A stretch of 64,000 nt of DNA from Episyrphus balteatus (GCF_945859705.1 NC_079136.1:82646867-82710866), one strand, 5' to 3'. Positions 23,166 to 34,760 are shown, counted from the first letter of the stretch. Translations and numbers: made by a program. The notes: a model not told the origin generated them from the sequence alone.

Positions 23166-23645
23166 CGATTTGACCCATCATATGAGGGCATTACTTTTTT
23201 TCATTTTTGGAAAATGCCGAGTTTTGACCCTTGGGCAAATCCAGCTATAATGCACTTCATTGGTGATTTCGTATCCTCCACTCGTACATAAACTTGCCTG
23301 TAATATATTTCATTTTCATATTTATGCTTTAATTCTAATTTAAAAACTGAATCTAAGGTAGTTATAAAGCTATCTGCCTCTTGCAAGATATTATCTGATA
23401 TTATATAATAAATATTTTCACCTACCACAAACATAGGCTGTAAGTTGATATGAAGGCCATTGTGGGAGTCTTTTCTCTGGTCTGGCGATATTTCAGCAAG
23501 ACTTCTGCTTGGATTTTTGCTCTTAAAATGGTACTTGTGCCATTTTTTCCCGTTTTGCAGTGGAATTAGTTGACTGGGAGGAAGTTTAAAATGCAGCAAT
23601 TTAAAAATTAGAATGTCCTTCTGATCTGTAAAGATATACATAAAT
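23166..23645 (-). pseudogene. Retroelement ORF fragment, family uncertain
   Basis: An open minus-strand frame from 23641 to 23201 reads MYIFTDQKDILIFKLLHFKL and HINLQPMFVVGENIYYIISD, and ends in VRVEDTKSPMKCIIAGFAQG. The ending weakly resembles the AGVPQGS motif of LINE reverse transcriptases. The remainder resembles no family I can name. The last ~130 bp recur twice downstream (25035 and 25500). Confidence 0.45.
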
Positions 23646-23942
23646 TGATATATCTAAGATTGTTAATTTAAAAAAAAAAAAAATAATAATTTATAGATAT
23701 CCTCAGTCTCCTCCTTTCTTCCCACACAACTTAACTGAAAGCGCTATGAGAGGGGTTGAGAATTGAGTATTTTATACCCCACTAACTTTTAAACAAATTT
23801 CATTAAGTGTGTTTGTCGTACAAACAAATAGACAAGTAAATATACCAACTTTTGATTAAAAGGTTAGGTATAATGTATGGCAACAAGAATGACATAGCTA
23901 AATATATGTCGTCTGTTAGAAAAATATTTTTATAATTGTAAG

Positions 23943-24137
23943 CTTTTTTATATCGTGATTACCTTGATTATCTGCAACTTCAATTTCATTCAATAATAGC
24001 TGCACGGCTTAACTTGCAATCCTAGCTTGGTCGAATGCACTTTAAAAAAAAAAACTTTTTTATATCGTGATTACCTTGATTATCTGCAACTTCAATTTCA
24101 TTCAATAATAGCTGCACGACTTAACTTGCAATCCCAG
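23943..24137. repeat. 85-bp direct duplication
   Basis: TTTTTTATATCGTGATTACC through GCACGGCTTAACTTGCAATC occurs at about 23943 and 24054, about 111 bp apart, with one or two differences. It lies in AT-rich sequence with no gene. Confidence 0.85.
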
Positions 24138-24340
24138 TGAATAACGTCTAGTTTTTATTAAAAAATAGCAAAAAAAGGATTAATGTAAATATTCCAAATT
24201 TAAATAAAACACAACCATTTAGTTTAAGAAATAATTTTGTAGTGAATTTATTTTTAGTCATAAGACTAAGTGTATAGTTGATTTGTATACTGATTTTATT
24301 AATTTTATGACATTTTTAATTTTGTGGAATGTATTGTACG

Positions 24341-24945
24341 TCATTGCCAAGTAGATGTGAGAAAAGTACTTTTAGTACTATTTTTGGGTACTTTTACGTA
24401 CTTTCGTACACCCAGCTTGGACGAATGCACTTTTAAAATAAGCTCCTCCGGATTTCGGAAGGAATCATGATGATCCCCCAGCTTTAAAAGAATTTGTTGG
24501 CAAAAGGGAGTTAGGCACCCCTTAGCTTTGCTCATATTCTTGATTTTTTTTTTTGAGTTTTCTGGCGTATCCCTTTTCGATGTATTTACGCATTTCAATT
24601 TTATACTTGGAGGCAAAATCTGATTTTAGGTTCATCTTTTTCTCGACTTCATGCAAACGTTGTTCAGCCATCCGAAAACTATTCGGCAATCTGGCTTAGG
24701 GCTTTTCCAAAGCAGGCCTGTTTCAAAACGATTTCCGATGCGGCGTGTTATTTCTTGCATTATTTGACGAGCTATTTTGTCATCATCGGACTCGAGGATC
24801 TCGGGAGATGGGCTAATCCCAAAGTTGTCAGCTGGGAAATATTCTTTTACTAAATTATGCAAATCGTCAGCTTCAAAAGAATTTGTTGGCAAAAGGGAGT
24901 TAGGCACCGCTTTGCTTTGCTCATGCTAATTCTTGATTTTTTTTC
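24341..24945 (-). pseudogene. BEL/Pao pol fragment (start of reverse transcriptase region)
   Basis: Minus-strand order: DDLHNLVKEYFPADNFG, DDKIARQIMQEITRRIGNRF, ETGLLWKSPKPDC, then in other frames MAEQRLHEVEKKMNLKSDF and KYKIEMRKYIEKGYARKL. IGxRxETGLLWK followed by a basic helix and Y(I/L)xxGYARKL is the signature just before the catalytic core of BEL/Pao reverse transcriptase. The catalytic Asp motif is absent. An ~80-bp piece (AATTTGTTGGCAAAAGGGAG) is present at both 24482 and 24867, so the frame is also broken by duplication. Confidence 0.82.
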
Positions 24946-26290
24946 CTGGTTTTTTCGTCCTTCCATGGCAACTGGATTATTTTGTTTAAAATTCGTTCAC
25001 TTTTTGGAATTACGGTAAAATCTATAACTTCTTTTTCCTTCGATTTGACCCATCATATTAAAGCATACCTCTTTTTTCTCATTTTTGGAAGGGGGCCAGT
25101 TGTAATCCTTGGGCAACTCCAGCTCTAATGCACTTCATTGGTGATTTCCGATCATCCGCTTGTTCAAAACAGTTCCTGGAAGAAAAAATAATTTCGCCTT
25201 GGTTTGTGACAATTGTTTTATGTAGTTTTTCTAGTAGAGTTTTTTCCTCGTTTTCATGGCAACTGGATTATATTGTTTAAAATTCGTTCACTTTTTGGAA
25301 TTACGGTCAAATCTACAACATCTCTTTCCTTTGATTTGACCCACAATTGCAAGAATTGAATTTGACATAAATTTATATTGACAGAATGACAGCATGATTG
25401 TTGTTTACGCGATCGTACATTGATGTTGGCTTACACGGGATGGATGATGATGTATGACGTATGTTCACACGGAGCACATTGTATTTACATGCTCCAACAA
25501 GTGCATTTCTCATTTTTGGAAAGGGCTCAGTTTTGATCCTTGGGCACCTCCAGCTCTAATGCATTTCATTGGTGATTTCCTATCCTCTACTTGTACTTTC
25601 TACAACTCCTCACGAATTTTTTTTTATTTTCTTAAATTTTATTTATGTATTTATTTTATAGGATATTACGATTCTACTAGTAACTAGTTAAATGACTAAC
25701 TTAATTTTTGTTTTTTTTTTAGTTTTTAGTATTAGAAGTCATAATACGATTCGCGGATCGGGTGATTTCGTCGTGCAACCTACCTCGGAAAAAAAAATTT
25801 TTCTTGAAATGTCTTGTTTAGATTTTAATTCAGAAATACAATCACTTATTTTACAATATCTATTTTTAGTGTCCTTGTCGTTTGTAAAGGATTTTATTTT
25901 AAGGTTGCGTGAACAATCCTTCTTCTGAAATTTAAATAGGATCGTTTTATATTTTTTTGTTCACTTTTTCCTATTTTGGGGATCTCACTGCTGCACTAGT
26001 TTGAGATATTCGTTTTTTTTTTGTTTTAGATTTGTTTTTATCAGGCTTGTCGCATTTCCTTGCATTGTTTCTAAAAGGTCTGTGATACCAGCAAATATCT
26101 ATACCTAAATTTTAAATTTGCTCGACTGTGTGAACCACGATGGTGTGACATGTATGTGTGCATCATCTATAAGTCTAAGGGATCTTAGAATAGTTTGAAT
26201 TTATCCGATGTCTCGCTTGACGTATATTTTCATCAAACGCTTTCCAATCGAATTTAATTATAAATATCAAATTAGTAAATTAACTACTAG
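24946..26290. repeat. Mosaic of local direct repeats, no intact gene
   Basis: GGCAACTGGATTAT through TTTTGGAATTACGGT recurs at about 24966 and 25258. The segment with CCAGCTCTAATGCACTTCAT is present at 25120 and 25550 and matches 23240. Between 25600 and 26290 I see AT-rich sequence with two small ORFs (25454-25687, 25692-25928 +) that have no recognisable domain. Confidence 0.6.
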
Positions 26291-27160
26291 TTATTGCAAC
26301 TAAAAAAGGGCTTTTCGAAATTATGATTGTCATCGATTTATTAAAGTTGACAACATTTGGCAGCACTTTTTTCCAGCTGCTTAGCTTTCATAAAATGTTT
26401 GTTGTGATTGTTATATATGTTTGTCTCTTTTGCACTCATGTGTTTCATGATGTAAGATGTATCATGAAATGTATCATGATGTAAGATGTAGCACGAAATT
26501 TTTAAGATGATAAATGTCAACTGAACTTTTTTTTACACGTAATAAAAATTTCTTTTATTTTAATATAAAGTAAACTTTGTTATGATAGAATTAATGAATG
26601 ATGATATCAAGTTGATGGTTTTCCAAGCAGACACCCAATCCGAAAAATTCATCCAATCCAGTCCCAAATATAAAATGTTTTCATTAGCTTGTATGCTGTA
26701 TATAGTTTGCAAATAATGTGTATGAATGTGCCTGCGACCTATTGACATTTATAAAATATTAAAATTTTTAATAAATTACTAAAAAGGGCTTTTCGAAATT
26801 ATGTTCGAACAACATAATATTGTCATCGATCGATTTCAAAGTCGATTTACAGCTTTTCTTTACGATTTGCTATTATAATTGTTAACTTGTTAGAATTGTA
26901 TCAAAATATATTTGTTTCACGTCTAAGTCGTGTAACAATTTCAATTTGATTTGCGAACTTACAATTTAACCGCTTTGTATAATTTTTGGTCTCCGGCCTT
27001 TTATACTCTACTTGAGCTTTTGGTGCTGCCACTCAGTTTGTAGAAATTTATTAAAGTTGACAAGATTTGGCAGCACTTTTTTCCAGCTGCTTAGCTTTCA
27101 TTAAAAGTTTGTTGTGATTGTTATATATGTTTGTCTCTTTTTCACTCATGTGACCTATTG
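26291..27160. repeat. LTR-like direct repeats about 711 bp apart
   Basis: A segment of about 106 bp (TTTATTAAAGTTGACAA, GGCAGCACTTTTTTCCAGCT, to CACTCATGTG) occurs at 26336-26442 and 27047-27152 with few differences. The motif AAAGGGCTTTTCGAAATTAT also occurs at about 26306 and 26785. The sequence between has no coding capacity. It could be a collapsed pair of LTRs or a duplicated satellite-like unit. Confidence 0.65.
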
Positions 27161-27361
27161 ACATTTTTAAAATATTAAAATTTTAAAATATTATTTTATT
27201 CCCAATTGTAAGGGGTTGATGAAGCACGTTGATATAGTAGTTAAAGTTGTTTTTTTTTTTAGCTATGGGAATGAGATCCCAATCGTTGAGGGCGAAGCAC
27301 TTTGATACGGAAGTCACTTGTTTTTTTTTTTTTTTTTTTTGTCAATTTTCTTTCCATACTT
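27161..27361. other. AT-rich spacer with poly-T runs
   Basis: Homopolymer T of about 20 bases near 27320 and shorter runs; nothing else is seen. Confidence 0.5.
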
Positions 27362-27547
27362 TCAACCAAAGCGCAGCATTTTGATGGTGGTATAGGAAAA
27401 GCTCGTCCTAATTTTTAGATTTTTTTTACTTTTACGACGTCTCTCGACGTCTGCCCAGGTCCGTTTATCCTTATTAATGGACCAACACCACGCCAAGAAA
27501 ATGCACCCGAAACCATTATGTTTCACTTTGGGTACAGTTTTCGTCAA
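27362..27547 (-). pseudogene. Tc1/mariner-type transposase fragment
   Basis: On the minus strand KVKHNG is followed, in a shifted frame, by GAFSWRGVGPLIRING. This matches the conserved VKHGGGxxMVWGxFSxxGxGPLxxI region of Tc1-family transposases. Only about 180 bp remains, with a frameshift. It sits at the point where the Polinton polymerase is cut off. Confidence 0.6.
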
Positions 27548-29745
27548 TCAATGAATTTTTGAACTCTGATATAGGAGGTAATTCCGTTTCGCAAAGTTTC
27601 TGTACTGAATCTATATAATCATAACAAAAGACACCTTTGCGTGTCGTAAGTTCGAAGGATCTTTCATTATTGTTACAAAATTTAGACAAAATTACGAAAT
27701 CACTTTTTGCTAAGGTTTTTGAAATGTTATCAATGCAAGAAGGCAAAAATCTAAATGAGTCTAAGAATCTTAGCTCGAAACTCTTCTCACTATCAATTTG
27801 AACAATTTTTGATATTGATATGTATTTCTCCTTATTCAAAGGAATTATCCTTATATCCCCTATGGTATTACCCAGCTCCTTAATAAATAAATGGGCATCA
27901 TATCCAGTGAGATTATGGAAAATATAGGAAAGAATTTTGGAACCTTAAAATTTAAATTGCATCTGTTATGAGCCGCACCCCTAAAAATTCCAGTTAAGTG
28001 GCAATGGTCTCGTACCATGTCCATTCCTAGATAATTACCACATATATGGCAATTGGTGGCCCTTGTAAACATTTCGCTGCTTTCAAATGTTACAATTTGT
28101 TCTACTATTACGCTCAAGTGTTCCTACTATTACGCTCAAGTGTTCTTGGTACATACGTTTCGTTTCTTTAATTAGAGAATCTACGAACACTCGAGCACAA
28201 TCGTTTCCTGCAATCAAATAAATAAATAAATTTGTATTCATGTTTTAAACTCATTTCATTCTTACCTGTGTATTGGAACAGCTTGTCCAATGATGAATTA
28301 AAAGAGCATTTCAAATAATATGAGACATGCACCTTTATTGCTGTCGTTGAAGACTTTGACGGGTCTGGTTGACAACTCTCAATGTTTTTCAGCATGCACT
28401 CGAAATCGGCATAGACTGCGAAGGGTACCTCCATAGATCTTTCGTAATGCTCAAATTTAAGGATATTGGCATCTTCCTTCGGTAGTTCAGTTACTGTTTT
28501 GTTGCATTCTCTTAAATGTTAAATGTAAGCAGGCAAGAATTGCACATTCTCATAGAATGGTTCCCATGATTTGCTTGCATGCTGATCAGTCTTGAAATGA
28601 AGTGACTGCGAATAGCCTCTTGGATGAACAGCAGATTTATATGGTTTTCCTTGACGTTCTTTGTGCTATGGTAAGGTCCAACAACTTTATATTTATCTTC
28701 GATATTTTTCGGCTCAATGCCAAAGACGTTAACACTTATCCTCGGGTTGAGATCTTCGAAGAGCGATTCATCTTTCAGCTTCAAGGGGAAAGTCAGATTT
28801 GTAAAGCTGAGCTGAAGTCCATTGGGTAAATTTATGAAGTCATCGGATATTTCAGGTATAAATTAAGAGGTGGTTCTTTTTAAAAAATTATTTTAGACCT
28901 TATTGATCACACTTATTTTAATTTTCACACATAAACACGAAACGAATTCACAGCATCTCTGGTCCAATGTGCAAGTCATTGCAAAAACACGAATTTGTAC
29001 GAAGATAACCAAGAACTTTAGGACTCAAACACTTCACTTTTTCATCAATACTCTCAAATAGCTTACAAAAAATTTCTTCAATATCCTGTCCATCCAAAGC
29101 TATTACCATAGGGGGTTTAAAGGACTTAATGCTTAAATCAGCATGCTCTTCTCCTCCAAATAGCATCGAGTATTTAATAAACTCGGCAAACAATTCAATG
29201 CTGAATTTAACACTCCCTTTGCTGTGCATAGAATCTTGAATTAGATTCAATACATCTGGCTTACATTTGTCCAAAAAAACTTTAATGTTTAAAACATCTT
29301 CAAGTTTGTTTTTCAACATGAATGTTTCAACATTTCCTCCAAAACATTGGCGAATCCTCATGAAGGGAGTGTTTGGTACTGATACTAGGCTCTTGCTCTT
29401 ATGGTTGTTGGTTCTTAAATGTGCTGGCTATTCGCGAGTTTCCACATCCATTTGACAAGCGTCGCATCTGCATTTTTTCGATGAGCAATGAGGGGTATCA
29501 TCAATGGGTTTTCTCTTGTTGGATACATGCTGAGCGTTTCCGGTGTTGCTCACAACGATTCCACTTACACCTTCAATGTTGCTATTAGAAAAATGTAGTA
29601 TGTCTAAGCATGGCATCCTTCCGGTAAAACATCGCTTGGCACCGTGAGCATTCAATACGAACTTGCTCCTTATGAACAGAATTCATATGCCTTTTTAGCG
29701 AATTTTTTCTCGCAAACGACACAGATTTGAGGACACATAATTGTT
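27516..29745 (-). pseudogene. Polinton/Maverick-type protein-primed DNA polymerase B (broken, N-terminal two-thirds)
   Basis: Several minus-strand frames give, in order: Cys2His2-type zinc fingers (about 29745-29655); an N-terminal region (29361-28948); a region with NPRISVNVFG (28784-28512); an exonuclease start with the YADFE motif (28434-28168); a treble-clef endonuclease VII-like insert (CHICG, DHCHLTG, CNLNFK; 28117-27860); and the following segment (27839-27516) that includes LNKEKYIS, FLDSFRF and RKGVF.YDY. This domain order is that of arthropod Polinton/adintovirus PolB. Frameshifts and stops separate the pieces, and the polymerase palm motif is missing. Capsid, integrase, ATPase and protease genes are not seen nearby. 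It is an ancient fragment; Polintons are virus-related self-synthesising transposons. Confidence 0.88.
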
Positions 29746-29786
29746 TTTTTTTTCAAAATTTTACACTTTATTTGATTTTATTTGTT

Positions 29787-29932
29787 AGATATTCACGTTA
29801 TTTTCTACTTACTACTTTGAATCGATCTTACCACGGGTGGGGGAACAGAGCAAAGAGAGAACACGTCTTATTATTCTGATTTATTTGACTGAAAATTACG
29901 TCTATTTATACTGGAATTTATGTTGCCCAATT
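29787..29932. repeat. Dispersed repeat, copy 1
   Basis: A segment with CGATCTTACCACGGGTGGGG and GACTGAAAATTACGTCTATT. It is shared with 32065-32220 in full and with 31730-31780 in part. It is likely an LTR or transposon end. Confidence 0.75.
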
Positions 29933-31729
29933 TGTAGGGACTAGGGCTCCCTACAAGGCTTTTCCGTTTTAAATAAAACACTGTCTCAAATTTTCTATTT
30001 TAAATACGTTATAATTTTATTAAAGACTTTGTTCGGGAATTTAGTCTTCCGGTTGTATTGTACCTGTAAATTTCTATTCTTCAAAGTATGATAGGCAAAA
30101 ACAAGGTTTGTATTTTTGACAAATAATCTTTTATTGGGAACACTTTTTCTGGACGACCAAGTCGGTTGACGTTACGGAAAGAACTCAATGAGTGGTTCTC
30201 AGGATGGCAGCCAAGAAGCCTCCCGTCGATGAACCAAATTGCAGCGTCACCACAACGCCCACAAGTGGAGCGAGTCCAGCACTTGATACTAAGTCCATGC
30301 CTTGGATATCCATCGCACCACTAAGAAGAATGTGCCGACACCAGCAACAATAGCCACAAATCGTGGGAACGACGTCCAAGTAGTTGCCATCGTATCAATG
30401 ATTGTTTATGTTATCGCAATCAAAATACATCCACCGCTGTATTTATCTAACATAAATATAGGGCAGCGATGATAGATTGGCGACGACCAATATCGAATGT
30501 CATCATACAGTCGATGAGTGGGCGACACGATGAACTGCGACCACCATACCCCTGGTATGTGCCATGTCGGTACCTACTACGTATTAGGTGACGATCGACG
30601 ACTCGGTACTATGAGTGTGATGTATCCGATCGAAGGGTAGCAGCAGCCAGTGGATGACACAGAAATGTGTCGCAATTCAATAACTCATTGAATGATTCGT
30701 ATAAAAAAGGCACATCGTATGAAGCAGGTATGCGATATACAATGCCTGGTGGTGGATGATGAGTTGTGTGGGTGGTGTATGGTTATGCTGACTGGCACAT
30801 GTTGATGCAAAATTCCAGGTCATCGGTGGATGACCGAACAGACTTAATAATGGTTAGGTTTAAACAAATAATTTAGGTTGGCGAAATGAATTAAGTTGCT
30901 TGCGGCTTTTCGAAATGAGAGTTTGCGACTAACTTCAATGCGAGTATACGATTAACTGATTTACTTTTCTAAATGAAAATGAAATGTGTAAAGGAATATG
31001 AGAAAACGAGTGGAAAGAGGCGCGTATTCTATTTTGTTCGTCCGTTCCTCGTTCTCGTTTTCCTCGAACAGCCACTCCCAATGGTCCAGCTGTAGTTTCC
31101 ATTCTGTTATTTGCTTCCTTCTCTCCTCAAGGCTGGCCTCAAGCATTTCCCTTTTTAAACTTGAAATATGTTGCCAAATAATATATTGGCATTTTATTGT
31201 TTCCATAGTCATATTTTTAATTTAGGTACACGCGGAATACTTGAGAGAAGAAAGAAACAAAACACAAACTTTTAAGGACTTGTTCCTTATTAAACTTCTA
31301 CTACACGCACTTTAGAACATTTTTTTTTTTATTAATATTGTGTGCTCGATATAACACTGGGGGTTACCATGAAAAAACCGACAACTGCAGTATAACGCAA
31401 ACACAACCGATCAATCTGGTAGTTAAAAGTATTCTCTTTATTAGAAATAAATCTAGTCTACTTTATAGCTATGTATGTCTTATAGCTATTTTACAAATAC
31501 ATTTAAATCTACTTAGTTTCTCTAGTTTTCTTAAAATCCTAAAATAACAATAAATGTAAATACATAGATAACGACGCAAGATACGATATATCCTTAATCA
31601 CAACCATATTGCTCACAGATGTATGTCATAAAACACAATCTCTGAGCAATTACGGTTATGTTTGAAAGGGATCGACGTGACCTAGCGTCGCTATTTATTT
31701 GTTCTTTAAATTCTCTAAAGATTATTGAA
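29933..31729. other. Unassigned element-like insert between dispersed repeats
   Basis: At 30180-30840 the base composition is visibly more GC-rich than its surroundings. It holds broken minus-strand frames (30185-30379: SSAGLAPLVGVVVTLQFGSS; 30961-31212: REMLEASLEERRKQITEWKL, predicted coiled coil). A possible promoter/LTR region lies at 31330-31700. I recognise no protein family. The insert interrupts two copies of the same short repeat, so it may be a transposon inserted into another. Confidence 0.4.
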
Positions 31730-31785
31730 CAGATTTATTTGACTGAAAATTACGTCTGTTTATACTGGAATTTATGTTGACTTTA
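31730..31785. repeat. Dispersed repeat, partial copy 2
   Basis: It contains GACTGAAAATTACGTCTGTT and ATACTGGAATTTATGTTGAC, the 3' third of the repeat at 29787. Confidence 0.7.
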
Positions 31786-32059
31786 TTAAAATTGCTTTCC
31801 GCAACTGGGATCTGTAAGAATATCCAATGCTTTCAAACTCTGATCATCATATCTTAAATGAAACCAGAACGAAATAACATTTTAGAATTACCTTAGATTC
31901 TCCTACATCTTTTTTTTTTCGTTGGTTTGAATACATTTTGATTCAACATATTCGCTTCCCGGACTGCAAAGTCATCCAATGTGAAAATTGAGTATTCTGC
32001 CTCTGAGAAATGCATTGTAATATTCTCAATCGTCGGTTTAAAAGTAACTATTAATATTT

Positions 32060-32230
32060 TTTATAAATGTTCACGTTATTTATATCCTGGTAACTTTGAA
32101 TCGATCTTACCACGGGTGGGGGATCAAAACAAACAGAAAGAACACGTCTTTCTTGATTTTAAAACTTATTCTGATTTATTCGACTGAAAATTACGTCTAT
32201 TTATACTAGAATTTATGCTTACTTTTACTT
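32060..32230. repeat. Dispersed repeat, copy 3
   Basis: It contains CGATCTTACCACGGGTGGGG, then ACACGTCTTTCTTG and GACTGAAAATTACGTCTATT. It matches copy 1 with an extra ~20 bp in the middle. Confidence 0.75.
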
Positions 32231-32424
32231 CAATATAACACCAATACATAAAATGCTTATTTATAAAAAGTTTTAGTCAAATTTAATCACTAAATTAAAG
32301 CCTGTTTGTGGTCAGTTTATATAAACGTTTGAAAATTCAATTCCTTATAGACCGCAAATTCGTAAATAAAAATACTCAATTTACATTATGCAAACAAAGA
32401 ATATATTTATTAAATTATAGTATG

Positions 32425-32475
32425 CATTTCGGTCCACAACTGGGGAACCATCATCAGCGAGCGTCAATTATACAC
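32425..32475 (-). ncRNA. Hammerhead-ribozyme-like motif, Penelope type (candidate)
   Basis: On the minus strand CTGATGATGG is followed by an imperfect hairpin and GGACCGAAATG. CTGATGA...stem...GAAA is the conserved hammerhead core. This arrangement is known in the repeats of Penelope-like retroelements. Stems I and III and the cleavage triplet are not evident, so it may be an inactive relic or a chance match. Confidence 0.35.
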
Positions 32476-33344
32476 GAAACAAGATTACAAAAGAAAAACA
32501 GTGCAAAACAAAATGAAAATGAAAAAACAAAAACAATTACATACATAGTAATGTTACATTTAAATGATTTTATATTTTGTTATTGTTTTTAAACAACCAA
32601 ACAAAGGTGATTGAATTGCTCCTGGTTCAAGTATCATCAGGTTGTCATTTATATGTATATATAACGATTCATAGGCATCAAGCTTGGAAGGTCTGCTGAT
32701 TGATTTTAAAAGGCGAACATTTTCTATTCCAAATTTGTTTTGCTTGTTATAAATTTGTTATGTAGTATGTGAGAGGAGAGTTGGTTGTTGCGATAAGTGC
32801 GGTGATGGTGTGACAGGTATCTTTTAACGACGTTAATAAATTGTCAAAATTCAGAGGCGGAGGTAGCTCTACCGTACTGAATATGCAACAAATAATTATC
32901 GTGTGATACTGCTGCTGTCCTGGGGTTTCACAGAGTCTAATGGAAAAATTCTTCAAAATAATGAAAACAAAACAACTGATAATTTCAATAATCATAAATT
33001 TTATTTGCAGAGGCGGAAGTGACTCGACCGTACTGATCAAAAGTAGATGATTGAATACCGACATTCGTTGTTTTAGCTCTCTATTTATACAAATTTTCTT
33101 ATGAGCTTTTATGCTGGAAGAGCTTTTGGTTTTGACATTTCGTTTTCTTATTAAGGCATTGCCAGATACTTAAATTTAGATAATAAAATAGTATTGCCAG
33201 AAGGGCTTAATTTTAATAGTAGAATTCATTTAGTTTTATTAATTAAAGTTTAAATCATAATATTCATAAATATATACATGTAGTTGCTACAGTTATAAAT
33301 TTCCAAAAAAGGTACGTACCTGTCTTACCTGTACACACCTGTTC
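32476..33344. other. Unassigned AT-rich sequence
   Basis: A short near-repeat (CAGAGGCGGA(A/G)GT followed by a CGTACTGA motif) occurs at about 32852 and 33008. The minus-strand ORF across it (33064-32747) has no recognised domain. Confidence 0.4.
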
Positions 33345-33530
33345 TCACATGTACACACTTGTTCTCACCTGTGAGCCACCGAGCCACTGGTCTAGAACGC
33401 CCTTAAACACACTACTCCCAAACAAATTGAATTTAGATTCAACATTGCGAAACTCTTGAGCATCTTCTGAAAGCTGTCCAATTGATAGTACCGCAAAGTG
33501 AATCAAAATTTTGTACACAAATGATGGCAT
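33345..33530 (-). pseudogene. Transib/RAG1-like transposase fragment, C-terminal (catalytic Glu region)
   Basis: The minus-strand frame begins MPSFVYKILIHFAVLSIGQL and continues SEDAQEFRN. This matches the stretch (MPxSVHKxLIHG...LPIGxLSEEAQEARNK) of the arthropod transposase family whose SEEAQEARNK block aligns with the ASEGNESGNK block of RAG1, which carries the catalytic Glu. The fragment is short and the frame leaves the family after it. It lies in the same orientation as the related pieces at 36002-36298 and 37032-37634. Confidence 0.65.
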
Positions 33531-33604
33531 ATAATATTATTTATATGTATGTATTTACATAAAGTTTTACCGTTTCTAGGACATATTCTCCAAACTTCTG
33601 AGAG

Positions 33605-34115
33605 TCAATCATTTGGCCAGATGACAAAGCTTGCAATATTAATAGTTTTTTCGTCTACACCTGTTATTTGTGCAGAAATACTGGTACTATAAATAATCAA
33701 ATGGGAAATCTTGTTTGCTTCTTGTAATTTTGCCCCCGCGGCTACCAACTCGGCAAATAACTCGTCGATCATTAAAAAATGCTTTGAAAGAGGTGTGTCA
33801 CTTTGGAGTTTAAATGTTAGTAGTTTCTTACGAAGAGCTAATTGAGTTGCAAGACTCTTTCTCCCATAAACTTTATCAAGATTTCTAAAAACGTCTTTAG
33901 CGGTATATTCATGCTTCGCAAAATTTAAAAATGAATCCGACAAGTATTCCACGATTGTACCTTTGGCAGTACGTTCAGCCTTTTTCCACTCATCCTTTTA
34001 ACAGTCGGGGTTTCACGGTCTATAATTTTAATCAGATCCAGTTTACTAAGTAGATCACGAATAAAGTTATCTTGGTCAAAGAGAACTTTTTTAAAATAAG
34101 AACAACTAGATGTTT
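33605..34115 (-). pseudogene. Ty1/copia gag (UBN2-type) fragment
   Basis: The minus-strand frame from 33952 reads TAKDVFRNLDKVYGRKSLAT, QLALRKKLLTFKLQSDTPLS, KHFLMIDELFAELVAAGAKL and EANKISHLIIYS. This is the conserved gag_pre/UBN2 region of copia elements (NLDxxYxRKSLAxQLxLRKxLLxLK, hydrophobic HLLLTLP site altered). An upstream piece in another frame (DLIKIIDRETPTVKRM, about 34040) extends it. No pol follows. It is inserted between Transib fragments. Confidence 0.82.
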
Positions 34116-34760
34116 TCAGTTTCGTGGTGTATTTGGAACTAAACTTTAAAGACTTAAACCTAATTACAATTGTATCTTTTTCTTATTCAATCTCTTTAAT
34201 TAAGCTGACAAATCTGACAAAGCATTTTTACAGTTCATTTTATCGTACATCATTAAAAAGAAGTTACATTTATGATGCAGACGGCAGCGAAATTCAATAC
34301 AATGTTATTTTTTTTCGGCTGCTGAAGGCAAGCGTATGATTTGTTTATAATTTGAAAAAGATACATTAAATCTATTTTGCTTATGTTGCATTTATGACAA
34401 AGATTTTATTAACATTTAATTTTTGATCTTGATGTTTATATTTTATACAAAGTGACTTCAAGTGGATTTTTGATATGGCATGACAATATTAAATAATACA
34501 TAATATGAATAGCTTAATTACATAATGGATAATATCTATTCATCTTAATATTAATACATATAGGAGTAGATATATTACCTTAACTCACGCATTCTGATAT
34601 TCCATACACTATGTTTTTTACCATCGAAGATTTTTATATATTTTTTCTTTTCCATAGTTGCAAAATTATTCACTTTTTTTAATCAGAGACAAAATGCATG
34701 CAGGCAGACATAAAAAAAAACGACGAATGAAAACAAACGGTTCTTCTTTTTTTTTTAATA
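34116..34760. other. AT-rich sequence with no supported gene
   Basis: I see no domain or repeat structure. The + ORF at 34124-34339 looks like chance. Confidence 0.45.
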
